DNA from: Acinetobacter sp. TR3
GTDB lineage: Bacteria > Pseudomonadota > Gammaproteobacteria > Pseudomonadales > Moraxellaceae
Direction: 5' to 3'
Length of the DNA stretch: 64,000 bases
Assembly: GCF_027105055.1 (NCBI RefSeq)
Contig: NZ_CP114264.1
Location: forward strand, 2,170,001-2,234,000
A program made the position numbers and the translations under genes. Within the stretch, counting starts at the first letter, position 1. Each line of letters begins with the position of its first letter. The notes below the pieces were generated by a model, which made no database searches, had not been told where the DNA came from, and saw only the letters and a program-made list of their open reading frames with translations. Of the stretch, positions 56,080 to 64,000 are shown in pieces.

Positions 56080-57423
56080 ATGCAGCAATCTGACCCAATA
56101 AAAGCTCTGGACTCTATCCCTTTTTGGCAAGCTTTTTTATTTTGGCTGAAATTAGGCTTTATTAGTTTTGGGGGGCCAGCAGGTCAAATCGCAGTGATGC
56201 ACCAAGAATTGGTTGAACAGAAACGTTGGATTTCTGAAAAAAGATTCCTACATGCACTCAACTATTGCATGCTTTTACCTGGCCCTGAAGCACAACAACT
56301 CGCCATTTATATTGGTTGGTTGATGCATCGAACCGCAGGTGGCTTAGTTGCAGGCATTCTATTTGTGCTGCCTTCTTTATTTATTCTAATTGCCTTGTCA
56401 TGGATTTATGTACAGTTTGGTGATGTGCCGATTATTGCTGGATTATTTTATGGCATCAAACCTGCAGTCACGGCGATTGTGTTTCATGCAACCTATCGCA
56501 TTGGCAGTCGCTCACTCAAAAACAATTTCTTATATTTGATTGCCGCTGCTGCTTTTATCGCGATCTTTTTCTTCAATATTCCCTTTCCATTGATTGTATT
56601 GAGTGCCGCGATACTGGGCTATTTACTGAGTAAAAAGCAACCACACTTATTTGCAACTCAAAGCACCCATCAAGGCAAGCAAAAACATTATGGTGCTGCC
56701 CTGATTGACGATGATACGCCTCCTCCTGCACATGCTATTTTCCGTTGGACTCAACTGACTAAAATCCTCGTTATTGCAGCATTATTATGGTGTATCCCAA
56801 TCATCAGTTTAACCCTAAGCTTAGGATGGGAACATGCTTATACCCAAATGGCATGGTTCTTTACCAAAGCTGCATTACTGACATTTGGTGGAGCTTATGC
56901 CGTATTACCCTATGTTTATCAAGGTGCGGTGAATCACTATGCATGGCTCAGTCCAACCCAAATGATTGATGGATTAGCATTGGGTGAAAGTACCCCAGGC
57001 CCACTGATTATGGTGGTTGCATTCGTTGGGTTTTTAGGGGGCTTTAACCATGCCTTATTAGGTGCAGATCATCTGTTCTTGGCGGGTGCACTCGGTGCTG
57101 TCATTGTTACATGGTTTACTTTTTTATTTTCCTTTGTGTTCATTCTCGCAGGTGCTCCGATTATTGAATCCACTCATAATGAACTTAAATTTACTGCACC
57201 ACTTACGGCAATTACCGCTGCTGTCGTGGGGGTTATTCTCAATCTGGCACTGTTCTTTAGTTATCATGTGTTGTGGCCACAGGGTTTCGATCACGCTTTT
57301 AATTATGAAGCGGCAATCATCACAATTGCTGCAATGATTGCGCTGTTTAAATTCCAAATAAATGTGCTCTATGTGATTTTCGCTTCTGCACTTTGTGGTT
57401 TAGTTCTATACCTATTTGTATAA
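56080..57423 (+). CDS. chrA: chromate-type (CHR family) ion transporter
   Basis: A 447-residue membrane protein with two homologous halves. Each has the CHR signature: FGGPAGQIAVMHQELVEQKR with LLPGPEAQQLA in the first and FGGAYAVLPYVYQGAV with ALGESTPGPL in the second. Such proteins export chromate, and some handle other anions. A hydrophilic linker (about residues 185-235) separates the halves. It is transcribed alone, divergent from tauABCD, with no ChrB-type regulator beside it. Confidence 0.9.
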   Translation: MQQSDPIKALDSIPFWQAFLFWLKLGFISFGGPAGQIAVMHQELVEQKRWISEKRFLHALNYCMLLPGPEAQQLAIYIGWLMHRTAGGLVAGILFVLPSLFILIALSWIYVQFGDVPIIAGLFYGIKPAVTAIVFHATYRIGSRSLKNNFLYLIAAAAFIAIFFFNIPFPLIVLSAAILGYLLSKKQPHLFATQSTHQGKQKHYGAALIDDDTPPPAHAIFRWTQLTKILVIAALLWCIPIISLTLSLGWEHAYTQMAWFFTKAALLTFGGAYAVLPYVYQGAVNHYAWLSPTQMIDGLALGESTPGPLIMVVAFVGFLGGFNHALLGADHLFLAGALGAVIVTWFTFLFSFVFILAGAPIIESTHNELKFTAPLTAITAAVVGVILNLALFFSYHVLWPQGFDHAFNYEAAIITIAAMIALFKFQINVLYVIFASALCGLVLYLFV

Positions 57424-57431
57424 AAATCCTC

Positions 57432-57461
57432 ACTAGAGTTGATGCATAAATCAACTCTAGT
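57432..57461. terminator. perfect hairpin between convergent genes
   Basis: 12-bp stem ACTAGAGTTGAT / ATCAACTCTAGT with a 6-nt loop between chrA and the cation efflux gene. There is no T run, so it may be a weak terminator or an RNA-end structure. Confidence 0.6.
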
Positions 57462-57470
57462 CATTCCAAT

Positions 57471-58418
57471 CTATTGAATATGATGAATTTCCACCGATGC
57501 ATGCACAATTTCCTCATGAATTGCCAATGCAGCTTTGACTTGATCAGGATTAAGATCAGACATCGTTGTTTCTAATCCAAGAATACAAGAAAATTTGCCT
57601 CTTCCAACCTTCCAAACATGTAAATCTGTAATCTCAACTTGTGGAAATTCGGCAATCACCTCTTTAATTTCTTGCACCACAGGATGCCCCATTTCAGCAT
57701 CGATTAATGTTTTTCCTGTTTCTTGCATAAGTCCCCAAGACCATTTCGCAACCAGTAATGCACCAATAATTCCAAGCAAGGCATCTAAAAAATTCCAGCT
57801 AAAATATTTCGCAGCAAATAAAGCAATAATCGCGAGCACGGAAGTCACTGCATCCGCAACCACATGTAGAAATGCGGCTTTTTGATTTAAATCATGATGA
57901 TGGTGATCATGTGGGTGATGATGATCGTCATGATGATGCTCATGCGAATGATGATGGTGTTCATGCCCACCCTCATGTAATAACCATGCGCAGATCAGGT
58001 TGACGATCAGCCCAATGATTGCAATTGGAATGGCCTCATTGAAATGAATGGTAACAGGATGAAATAATCGTTCGATGGACTGAATCCCCATCAATAAAGC
58101 AACCACCATCAGCAAAATCGCACTGCTATACCCTGCGAGTATTTCTATTTTCCATGTCCCAAAACTAAAGCGTGGGTCATCGGCATAATGACGTGCCATT
58201 CGATAAGCAAAATAAGCTAGACCTAAAGCCAGCATATGTGAACTCATATGCCAACCATCAGCGAGCAATGCCATTGAGTTAAACAACCATCCCCCTAAGA
58301 TTTCAAACACCATCATGATCGCGGTCAAGATTGTAGCGATGAGAATTCTTTTTTGTGCTAAAGGATTTCCTTGATCAAACTGATGAGAATGACGGCGTTC
58401 TAGGTTAGTATGCTGCAT
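57471..58418 (-). CDS. dmeF: CDF-family Co/Ni efflux pump (DmeF-like)
   Basis: A 315-residue cation diffusion facilitator with six helices, the metal-site Asp/His motifs LLADGWHMSSH and HVVADAVTS, and a His-rich loop of about thirty residues between helices 4 and 5 (for example EHHHHSHEHHHDDHHH). The cytoplasmic C-terminal domain ends VHASVEIHHIQ. CDF pumps export Zn, Co, Ni or Fe; the call DmeF rests on its neighbour, an RcnR-type Ni/Co regulator with a matching operator in the promoter. Divergently transcribed from that regulator. Confidence 0.88.
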   Translation of the reverse strand: MQHTNLERRHSHQFDQGNPLAQKRILIATILTAIMMVFEILGGWLFNSMALLADGWHMSSHMLALGLAYFAYRMARHYADDPRFSFGTWKIEILAGYSSAILLMVVALLMGIQSIERLFHPVTIHFNEAIPIAIIGLIVNLICAWLLHEGGHEHHHHSHEHHHDDHHHPHDHHHHDLNQKAAFLHVVADAVTSVLAIIALFAAKYFSWNFLDALLGIIGALLVAKWSWGLMQETGKTLIDAEMGHPVVQEIKEVIAEFPQVEITDLHVWKVGRGKFSCILGLETTMSDLNPDQVKAALAIHEEIVHASVEIHHIQ

Positions 58419-58437
58419 TTGTTTTAGCTTTCAAATA

Positions 58438-58452
58438 TACTCCCCCCTAGTA
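58438..58452. promoter_or_regulatory. RcnR-type operator
   Basis: TACTCCCCCCTAGTA: the inverse is TACTAGGGGGGAGTA, matching the TACT-N-G6-AGTA operator known for RcnR. It lies midway in the 56-base divergent promoter region of the efflux and regulator genes. Confidence 0.88.
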
Positions 58453-58474
58453 TATATTTTTTTGGAAAAAAAGT

Positions 58475-58741
58475 ATGTCTCATCTACACCATGACAAGAA
58501 AATTTTAAATCGTGTGAAACGGATTCAAGGACAAATGACGGCCGTAGAAAAGTCCTTATTAAATCCTGAAAGTTCATGTATAGAGGTATTACAGCAAGTT
58601 GCTGCGGTCAAAGGCGCAGTCAATGGTTTAATGAATCAACTGATGGAATTGCACTTGAAAGAGCATGTATTAAAAGATGTTGATCATGTCAATGATGAGG
58701 AAGTACAGAAATTTCTGGCTTTATTACAGCGCTATTTATAA
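58475..58741 (+). CDS. RcnR-type Ni/Co-responsive transcriptional repressor
   Basis: An 88-residue all-helical regulator of the CsoR/RcnR/FrmR family. The set His3, Cys35, His60, His64 is present; these are the Ni/Co ligands of RcnR, whereas CsoR (Cu) and FrmR (formaldehyde) use other patterns. It should leave the G6 operator when nickel or cobalt binds, freeing dmeF. It is divergent from dmeF. Its stop overlaps the modC stop by 6 bases at 58736-58741, so no terminator separates the two. Confidence 0.93.
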   Translation: MSHLHHDKKILNRVKRIQGQMTAVEKSLLNPESSCIEVLQQVAAVKGAVNGLMNQLMELHLKEHVLKDVDHVNDEEVQKFLALLQRYL

Positions 58742-59353
58742 ATACCAGATCTCATGGGTGAGCTGCTCAATCTCAGATTTATCATGGCTGACATATAACA
58801 TTGGAATGCCTAATTCCTGTTTGATCCTTTGAAAAAAAGGAATGATCTCTGCTTTATGTGCTGCATCCAATGCAGAAAGTGGCTCATCTAATAACAACAA
58901 TTGTGGCGAATACAGCAATGCTCGTCCCAATGCGACACGCTGTTTTTCCCCGCCAGATAGTTTGATGGGCATTCGCTCAATCAGATGTTCTAACTTGAGT
59001 AACTCAATAATATAATCCACTTCAAACTGACGTTGCTGCGGTTGAATATGCTTAAATCCAAACAATAGATTCTGCTTGACGTTTTTATGCGGGAATAACT
59101 GCGCGTCCTGAAAGACAAGACCAATACGCCGTTGTTGTGTACTCAGATTAATTTTCTGTGCCTGATCAAACCATGTTTGATTTTTGATTTTGATCCAACC
59201 TGCTTGCGGCGTAACTAAGCCTGCAATGCTATGTAAGATCGTGGTTTTGCCTGAACCAGAAGCTCCAAATAAACCAATCACGGGCTGATCAGACTGAAAG
59301 CGTTGATCAAGATCAAATTGCCCTTGTTTGAGTTGGATATGACAATCAATCAT
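58736..59353 (-). CDS. modC: molybdate ABC transporter ATPase, short form
   Basis: A 205-residue ABC ATPase with Walker A GASGSGKT (30-37), signature LSGGEKQRVALGRAL and Walker B LLLLDEPLSALD. The ModC of E. coli is about 350 residues, with a C-terminal TOBE/Mop-type regulatory domain; here the protein ends shortly after the H-loop YVSHDKSEI. Neighbours modB and modA confirm the role in molybdate uptake. Whether the missing domain is normal for this genus or a truncation is unresolved; the frame closes at the 3' end of a convergent gene. It lies 2 bases after modB. Confidence 0.88.
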   Translation of the reverse strand: MIDCHIQLKQGQFDLDQRFQSDQPVIGLFGASGSGKTTILHSIAGLVTPQAGWIKIKNQTWFDQAQKINLSTQQRRIGLVFQDAQLFPHKNVKQNLLFGFKHIQPQQRQFEVDYIIELLKLEHLIERMPIKLSGGEKQRVALGRALLYSPQLLLLDEPLSALDAAHKAEIIPFFQRIKQELGIPMLYVSHDKSEIEQLTHEIWYL

Positions 59354-59355
59354 CG

Positions 59356-60039
59356 TTAATGCCCACGCTTATTTTTTTGATAACGATTGAACCATTGCGC
59401 AAACCACAACGCAAAAAATGCCACAGACAAAGACAAGATAATCAATCGCCATACTGCTGCTTCAGTATCAGGCTGCTGCATCAGACTATACATCGCTAAA
59501 GGCAGTGTCCGTGTTTCACTGGCAATATTGCCGACAAAAGTAATGGTTGCACCAAACTCACCCAAACTTCGGCAAAAACATAAAATGCTCCCCACCAAAA
59601 TACCACTACTGGCAAGAGGTAATGTCACCTGCATAAATGCCCCGAAGGAAGATGCACCTAAAGTTTTTGCAGCCATTTCTAAACGCTGGTCGACCAGTTC
59701 AATGGAGAGTCGAATGGATTGTACCAATAAGGGAAAGCCCATCACCGCAGAAGACAACACAGCCCCTTTCCAATTAAAAGCAAACTCTAGACCCAAGGGT
59801 GCAAGGTATTGCCCCAAAAGTCCTCGATTGCCAAATAACTGCAATAGCAAATAACCTGGTACGACGGGAGGTAAAACCAAAGGTAAAAACACCACCGTTT
59901 CAAACAGAGATTTTCCCCAGAACTCTTTTCGAGCCAAAACCCAAGCAATCAAAATAGCAGGAATCAAACTAAAGATAAGACAGGTTGCTGCCACTTTACA
60001 TGACAGCTTAAGTACATCGAGTTCTTCAGGAGTCAGCAT
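59356..60039 (-). CDS. modB: molybdate ABC transporter permease
   Basis: A 227-residue inner-membrane permease with five to six helices. The conserved EAA-type loop is visible in MAAKTLGASSFGAFMQVTLPLASSGIL. The N terminus TPEELDVLKLSCKVA and the LPLVLPPVVPGYLLL segment agree with ModB proteins. Encoded between modA and modC. Confidence 0.93.
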   Translation of the reverse strand: MLTPEELDVLKLSCKVAATCLIFSLIPAILIAWVLARKEFWGKSLFETVVFLPLVLPPVVPGYLLLQLFGNRGLLGQYLAPLGLEFAFNWKGAVLSSAVMGFPLLVQSIRLSIELVDQRLEMAAKTLGASSFGAFMQVTLPLASSGILVGSILCFCRSLGEFGATITFVGNIASETRTLPLAMYSLMQQPDTEAAVWRLIILSLSVAFFALWFAQWFNRYQKNKRGH

Positions 60040-60049
60040 GATGATTCAG

Positions 60050-60820
60050 TTACTTACTTACGCTAAAACCATATTTTTTAAATACTGTCTTTGCCTGACT
60101 ACTTTGTAAAAATTTATAGAATTTCATCGACTCAGCATTCTTCTTGACGAGACCCAACGGATAAATAATCGGTGAATGCGTATTCTCAGGGAATATACCT
60201 GCGACGACCACATCTTTACTAATTGCAGCATCGGTTGCATACACAATACCCACCTGACATTCACCACGCGCTACAAAATTCAAAGCAGCTCGCACATCTT
60301 CTGTTTCCACCAAACGTGGCTCAAGTTTATCCCACCATCCTAATGATGTAAGCGCTTGCTTTGCATACTTACCCACGGGCACACTTTTGGTATCGCCCGT
60401 ACAGAGTTTACCTTGAATCACTTTATTCGGATCAACGTTTTTATCCATTTTTAATTTAATTGGGCGGTCTTTCGGGGTAATCACTACTAGATGATTACCC
60501 AGTAAATTCACGCGATCACTTGCTGAAACAAGCTGCTTATTCTGTAAATAATCCATCCATTGCACATCGGCCGAAATAAATACATCAGCTGGTGCACCTG
60601 CTTCAATCTGCTTAGCTAGCATTGAAGAACCCGCATACGAAGTCTTTACTTTAACTTTATTTTTTTGTTCGTAGATTGCATCTAATTCATTCACCGCATT
60701 GGTCAAACTTGCTGCAGCATAGACCGTTACAGACTCATTCGCAAAAACATTGCTACTAGAAAATACGCTACAACCAAAGATAGAACATAAAACACGGATC
60801 ACTTTCATATTGATCGACAT
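60050..60820 (-). CDS. modA: molybdate-binding periplasmic protein
   Basis: A 256-residue exported protein with a signal peptide ending near SSNVFA. The mature protein begins NESVTVYAAASLTNAVNEL, the ModA ligand-site segment, followed by YAGSSMLAKQIEAGAPADVF. The ATG at 60820 is chosen since GAGGAAA lies 8 bases upstream; longer starts within a further 37 codons look unlike signal sequence. First gene of modABC. Confidence 0.92.
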   Translation of the reverse strand: MSINMKVIRVLCSIFGCSVFSSSNVFANESVTVYAAASLTNAVNELDAIYEQKNKVKVKTSYAGSSMLAKQIEAGAPADVFISADVQWMDYLQNKQLVSASDRVNLLGNHLVVITPKDRPIKLKMDKNVDPNKVIQGKLCTGDTKSVPVGKYAKQALTSLGWWDKLEPRLVETEDVRAALNFVARGECQVGIVYATDAAISKDVVVAGIFPENTHSPIIYPLGLVKKNAESMKFYKFLQSSQAKTVFKKYGFSVSK

Positions 60821-61362
60821 GCCACTTTTCCTCATAAATCGATATATTTTTAAAAACATATTGAAAGATAAAAATATGCTAAAAATAACAGAGATTAGGG
60901 CTTTGCTATTCTTAATGGTGTTATGAATCAAAATAAAATCTCACAGCATGATGAAATTCCATTTCACCTAATGTGAGTTCATACCAGTTTGCTACAGAAA
61001 TTAAAAAAACAGCTCAATCTAGTGCAACCCAAGTTATGAAGCCTTTTCCCCTTTTGCAAAGATCGCATTTTAAAGATTCTAATTTTATTGAAATCAGAAC
61101 GATAAAATATACTTCATACTTAACGATATATTCTCAAAAATATAGCGATAAGCAAAAGATTTCACTCCAAAAACACAAAAAATATCGTGAAATATGTTTC
61201 AGGAACGAATCAGACGAAAAATACTTTCTATATATTTCTAGAGTGTGGACATAGATATTTTTCAATCAGCATCAAGCAATAGCTATGCCAAAAAAATTAG
61301 ATGATTAATGTAACTCACATAGAAACTGGCTGCTTTTCATTTATCATCACCTGCAACATGGA
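60821..61362. other. intergenic region upstream of modABC
   Basis: About 540 AT-rich bases. It holds a ModE-like palindrome at 61122-61149. A 93-codon open frame on the plus strand (60973-61254) has no start signal or protein-like composition, so it is not listed. No terminator was found for the gene ending at 61363. Confidence 0.5.
61122..61149. promoter_or_regulatory. ModE/Mo-box-like palindrome
   Basis: AACGATATATT-ctcaaa-AATATAGCGAT: two 11-base halves, 9 of 11 positions paired, 6-base spacer. The AT-core with CG near the ends resembles the Mo-box bound by ModE. It lies about 300 bases before modA. Confidence 0.5.
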
Positions 61363-62052
61363 CTAAATATTAATACTAAGTTCCTGACTCCAAGTCGACT
61401 CAGGTTGTTGATGAATATGCCAACAAAGATTTTGAACTGATGTCATCAATGCCTTATTTTGGCTATCCCAATCAGGCAGCATACAGTACGCAATATGGAT
61501 CCCTTTCGGATGAAACTCTCTCGCCAACGATTGTGATAATGCTCGAACACCTGCAAACATGCTTTGACTCAGAAGATCGACATGTGCTGCCATCGTCGGT
61601 TGCCCTCCAAGAAAAATCAATGTCCCACCTTGCTGACGAAGCATCTGCTTGATCATGATTTGTGAAACACTGACGGCACTTAGTCCCGTATTTTGCCACT
61701 GTTGTTCAATCTGTTGAGTGAAGTCAGTTTCTTTTTGAGGATATGGATGAAAGCTAGGCTGAAATATACATAGTTCAATCTGATGTGCTTGCCATCGAAT
61801 ATGCTGCATCAAATCTTTTAAAGCCGCCTGATTGATTAAGTTCAAAGAGACAAACGTCAATTCAGAATTTTGAGATTCAATCTTTACCGATTTTTGCTTG
61901 GCATCATGTAAGACCTGATAAACATGTATTGCTTTATGCTTCTGCTGTTCGATACAAACTTGGCTCAAAGCTTGAATATCATCGCCGAAGAGAACAATAC
62001 AAGACTGTTGCTTGAGATGTGATTGAAACAATCGTGTGAATATTTTCTTCAT
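61363..62052 (-). CDS. degenerate SDR-fold protein
   Basis: A 229-residue protein that still aligns to short-chain dehydrogenases at MLRQQGGTLIFLGGQ and RALSQSLAREF. The cofactor glycine motif is absent (LFGDDIQALS in its place), and the catalytic Tyr and Lys positions are Ser162 and Phe166. An SDR reaction is therefore unlikely; a structural or binding role is inferred. The ATG at 62052 comes one base after the stop of the preceding SDR gene. Last gene of a four-gene operon. Confidence 0.72.
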   Translation of the reverse strand: MKKIFTRLFQSHLKQQSCIVLFGDDIQALSQVCIEQQKHKAIHVYQVLHDAKQKSVKIESQNSELTFVSLNLINQAALKDLMQHIRWQAHQIELCIFQPSFHPYPQKETDFTQQIEQQWQNTGLSAVSVSQIMIKQMLRQQGGTLIFLGGQPTMAAHVDLLSQSMFAGVRALSQSLAREFHPKGIHIAYCMLPDWDSQNKALMTSVQNLCWHIHQQPESTWSQELSINI

Positions 62053-62053
62053 C

Positions 62054-62827
62054 TTAGAATCGCTCCTGATACGGACGTAGATCCAATTCATGTGTCCACA
62101 AATCACTACTTTGTTGAAACAGCATCCAATAATTTTCAGCAATTGCTTCGATATTTAAACCACCCGTTCCACGCGTCAACCGAGCCAAACGCCCTAAGCC
62201 AAATAAAGCCTTATTGACACGATCACCATCGACCATGCCATCAACCACCACATGCGCCACATGAATATTTTGCGATTTATAGCATTGTGCAAGATTCAAA
62301 GCATATGATCTTAATGCTGACTTCCCCATGGTAAAAGCTGCGAAAAATGGTTTTCCTCGCATTGAGGCACTTGCTCCAGTAAAGATCAACGTGCCCTTTT
62401 GTTGCTGTTCAAAAATCTTTAGGCTACTTTGCGATACCCAATAGGCAGATAAAAAAGTAGAACGCCACATTTGCGTAAAAAACTGAAGCGACGTTTTTAG
62501 GAAAATTGAAGGAACATTACCACCGACATTATGAATCACTGCTGCAATCTGTTCATCTGAATGATTGATCGAGTCAAACAAAATCTGAATTTGGACAGGG
62601 TCTTCCGCATCTAAAGATTTCGCGATTGCCGTTCCACCATGTAATCGAATTTCAGCAGCGACATCTTCAACTTTTTGCAAAGTACGCCCGACCACATAGA
62701 CTTTTAAACCTGCTTGTGCGAAACGTTGTGCCACTGCCGCACCAATGCCTTGCTGAGCGCCTACACCAATCACCACTGCACATGGTGTCGGATTGGTTAG
62801 TTTTAAGCTGTTACTTGGCACACTCAT
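62054..62827 (-). CDS. SDR-family protein with Tyr-to-Phe active site
   Basis: A 257-residue Rossmann protein. The NAD(P) motif is complete (GVGAQQGIGAAVA) and the Ser is present (FTGASAS, about 153-155), as is Lys169, but the catalytic Tyr is Phe165 (AAFTMGKSAL). The NVGG motif replaces NAG. Loss of the tyrosine usually stops classic SDR chemistry, so it may bind a ligand or use another base. ATG 62827 overlaps the GST gene stop by 4 bases (ATGA). Confidence 0.8.
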   Translation of the reverse strand: MSVPSNSLKLTNPTPCAVVIGVGAQQGIGAAVAQRFAQAGLKVYVVGRTLQKVEDVAAEIRLHGGTAIAKSLDAEDPVQIQILFDSINHSDEQIAAVIHNVGGNVPSIFLKTSLQFFTQMWRSTFLSAYWVSQSSLKIFEQQQKGTLIFTGASASMRGKPFFAAFTMGKSALRSYALNLAQCYKSQNIHVAHVVVDGMVDGDRVNKALFGLGRLARLTRGTGGLNIEAIAENYWMLFQQSSDLWTHELDLRPYQERF

Positions 62828-63507
62828 AATTGGACAATCCATTGTGCAATATGTGAATAGCTCTTAATTTTAGCACCCCATACTTTACTCGTCCGCACGA
62901 TTTCCAAAAGCTGTGAACCAACTGCAATATCAGCTAGTGTTTGCACATCCCCAACGAGCCAACCTGTATTGCTTAAAACCAATTCGATGCGTTCTAAATG
63001 TCGTATAAACTCAGCTTCAATATCTGCTTTTGCCATACGTCCTGTACCTTGCATTTTTAGTTGCAAACTCAGCGCTGATTTTAGTAACGGTTTCATCAAA
63101 ATAACTTCATGCTTAGGACGACCTTCAGCACTCATTGCCACAGCATGATTGAATGCTTCAGCATCACTCACGCGGAAATGAATTTCATAAAAATATAGCA
63201 GCTCATCCGCCCAATCTTCCCAAAGTTCAACATAGGCGTTTTGCAAAGGATCTGCTGGATATAAACGAGGTAATTCAGGATAAGTCTCATCCAAATAACG
63301 AGCGATACGCGTACTGTCTTGAATCCGTTGACCATTAATATCCAATACAGGTACTTTACCGACTTTGCTCAACATCGGCACTTTCGCACCTAGAACCCCA
63401 TTATAATTGACGGTTTCATAGGCAATGCCTTTGAACTTCAACATTCGAGCAACTTTTTGGCAGAACGGTGAAATTTCCCACTGATGTAAAACAACTGAAT
63501 TTTTCAT
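62824..63507 (-). CDS. glutathione S-transferase family protein
   Basis: A 227-residue protein with an N-terminal thioredoxin-like GST domain (about 1-80; SPFCQKVARML and the cis-Pro loop KVPVLDINGQRIQDS) and a helical C-terminal domain. The ISPFCQK motif has a Ser/Cys pair near the active-site position of several GST classes. Substrate unknown. Middle gene of the operon, 16 bases after the membrane-protein gene. Confidence 0.85.
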   Translation of the reverse strand: MKNSVVLHQWEISPFCQKVARMLKFKGIAYETVNYNGVLGAKVPMLSKVGKVPVLDINGQRIQDSTRIARYLDETYPELPRLYPADPLQNAYVELWEDWADELLYFYEIHFRVSDAEAFNHAVAMSAEGRPKHEVILMKPLLKSALSLQLKMQGTGRMAKADIEAEFIRHLERIELVLSNTGWLVGDVQTLADIAVGSQLLEIVRTSKVWGAKIKSYSHIAQWIVQL

Positions 63508-63523
63508 TCTTTTTTCCTGTCAA

Positions 63524-63982
63524 TTATTGTGTTTCTTGCAAAATACTTCGGCGAGTCGGAAGCCAAAATACGATAAATAACACCAATATGCTCCAACCTA
63601 AAAGCAAATCGCCCAATAGATGTATTTTTTCATTCGGCATGACCAATGCCATTGCTGTCATTAATCCAAAATGACCTATATTTGCGATTGCGGTAAAATC
63701 CAAGAATGCGATATTTTTCTCAGGAAACTTGGCAATCTTGAGCAGAAACCATCCCCAAACAACATAAATAATCGAGATCATGGCTTCATAGTGTTCAGCA
63801 TGTGGTTCTACACCGCCCCATCGAATTAAACGTAAAATCAGTCTTCCGACCTCATTTTTTAATAAATGATCAGTCCAACCAAATAGTATGGCGAATAAAG
63901 CAATACCAAAAAAAGAAATAAAACCCAATCCCATTAAAGTCATTACTTTATTGAAATGACGAGCGTAAAAATTGGTTTGCAT
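63524..63982 (-). CDS. conserved four-helix membrane protein
   Basis: A 152-residue membrane protein with four predicted helices (for example LMGLGFISFFGIALFAILFG and LLGDLLLGWSILVLFIVFWL). No family recognised. The ATG at 63982 has GGAGA upstream. It starts an operon with a GST and two SDR-fold proteins, which hints at detoxification or lipid-related chemistry, but no substrate is visible. Confidence 0.65.
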   Translation of the reverse strand: MQTNFYARHFNKVMTLMGLGFISFFGIALFAILFGWTDHLLKNEVGRLILRLIRWGGVEPHAEHYEAMISIIYVVWGWFLLKIAKFPEKNIAFLDFTAIANIGHFGLMTAMALVMPNEKIHLLGDLLLGWSILVLFIVFWLPTRRSILQETQ

Positions 63983-64000
63983 CTTTCATCTCCAACAATT

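Noticed and set aside
60973..61254. 93-codon open frame on the plus strand as a gene
   Set aside because: No Shine-Dalgarno or plausible start, unusual Lys/Tyr/Ser composition as in translated AT-rich spacer, and it overlaps the likely mod control region.

Overview
The window looks like chromosomal DNA of an Acinetobacter species, a gammaproteobacterium of the Moraxellaceae. It is AT-rich. Its gene content and order fit that genus: lptM-lysA-dapF with xerC close by, etfBA, a comEC/lolCD neighbourhood, and gyrA with an acidic insert near the C terminus. The species cannot be settled from the sequence alone. No rRNA, tRNA, CRISPR array, insertion sequence, plasmid origin or prophage was recognised. 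Most of the window is ordinary core genome.

Layout. 1-8 kb: the end of a lipid A-type acyltransferase gene, comEC (DNA uptake), lolD and a LolC/E-type permease (lipoprotein export), a PilZ protein, an EamA transporter, a YaiI-family protein and a TPR protein. 8-15.6 kb: a conserved unknown gene, serC, and a four-gene export operon (TolC-like, HlyD-like, two ABC-2 permeases) with no ATPase gene beside it. 15.6-26 kb: gyrA, a broken dinB-family gene, etfA/etfB, an HD-domain gene, xerC, a LysE-type exporter, dapF, lysA and lptM. 26-38 kb: cycA, an alanine:sodium symporter, radA, a Tim44-like protein, a 16-copy octamer repeat, a Pit phosphate transporter preceded by a PhoB-box-like repeat, and metH. 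38.4-40 kb: a very AT-rich accessory gene between two inverted copies of a dispersed repeat, then a DUF559 nuclease-like gene whose end lies inside the repeat. 40-46 kb: glutaminase with a STAS domain, peptide deformylase, small conserved proteins, a universal stress protein and a FadL-type porin.

46-51.9 kb is the most interesting metabolic block. It holds a PLP-dependent fold-III (D-threonine aldolase-like) enzyme, a sugar-lactone-oxidase-type FAD enzyme and a neutral ceramidase without leader peptide or C-terminal domain, with a divergent AraC-type regulator. Together they suggest a route that releases a sphingoid base, oxidises it and splits it without phosphorylation. 52-56 kb is tauABCD for taurine sulfur. 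56-61 kb carries chromate, Ni/Co and molybdate transport, including a clear RcnR-type operator and a ModE-like palindrome. 61-64 kb is a four-gene operon (membrane protein, GST, two SDR-fold proteins that have lost catalytic residues).

Two observations bear on phenotype. GyrA has Ile at position 81, where fluoroquinolone-susceptible Acinetobacter have Ser. The dinB-family gene is disrupted by an in-frame stop and apparently an internal deletion.
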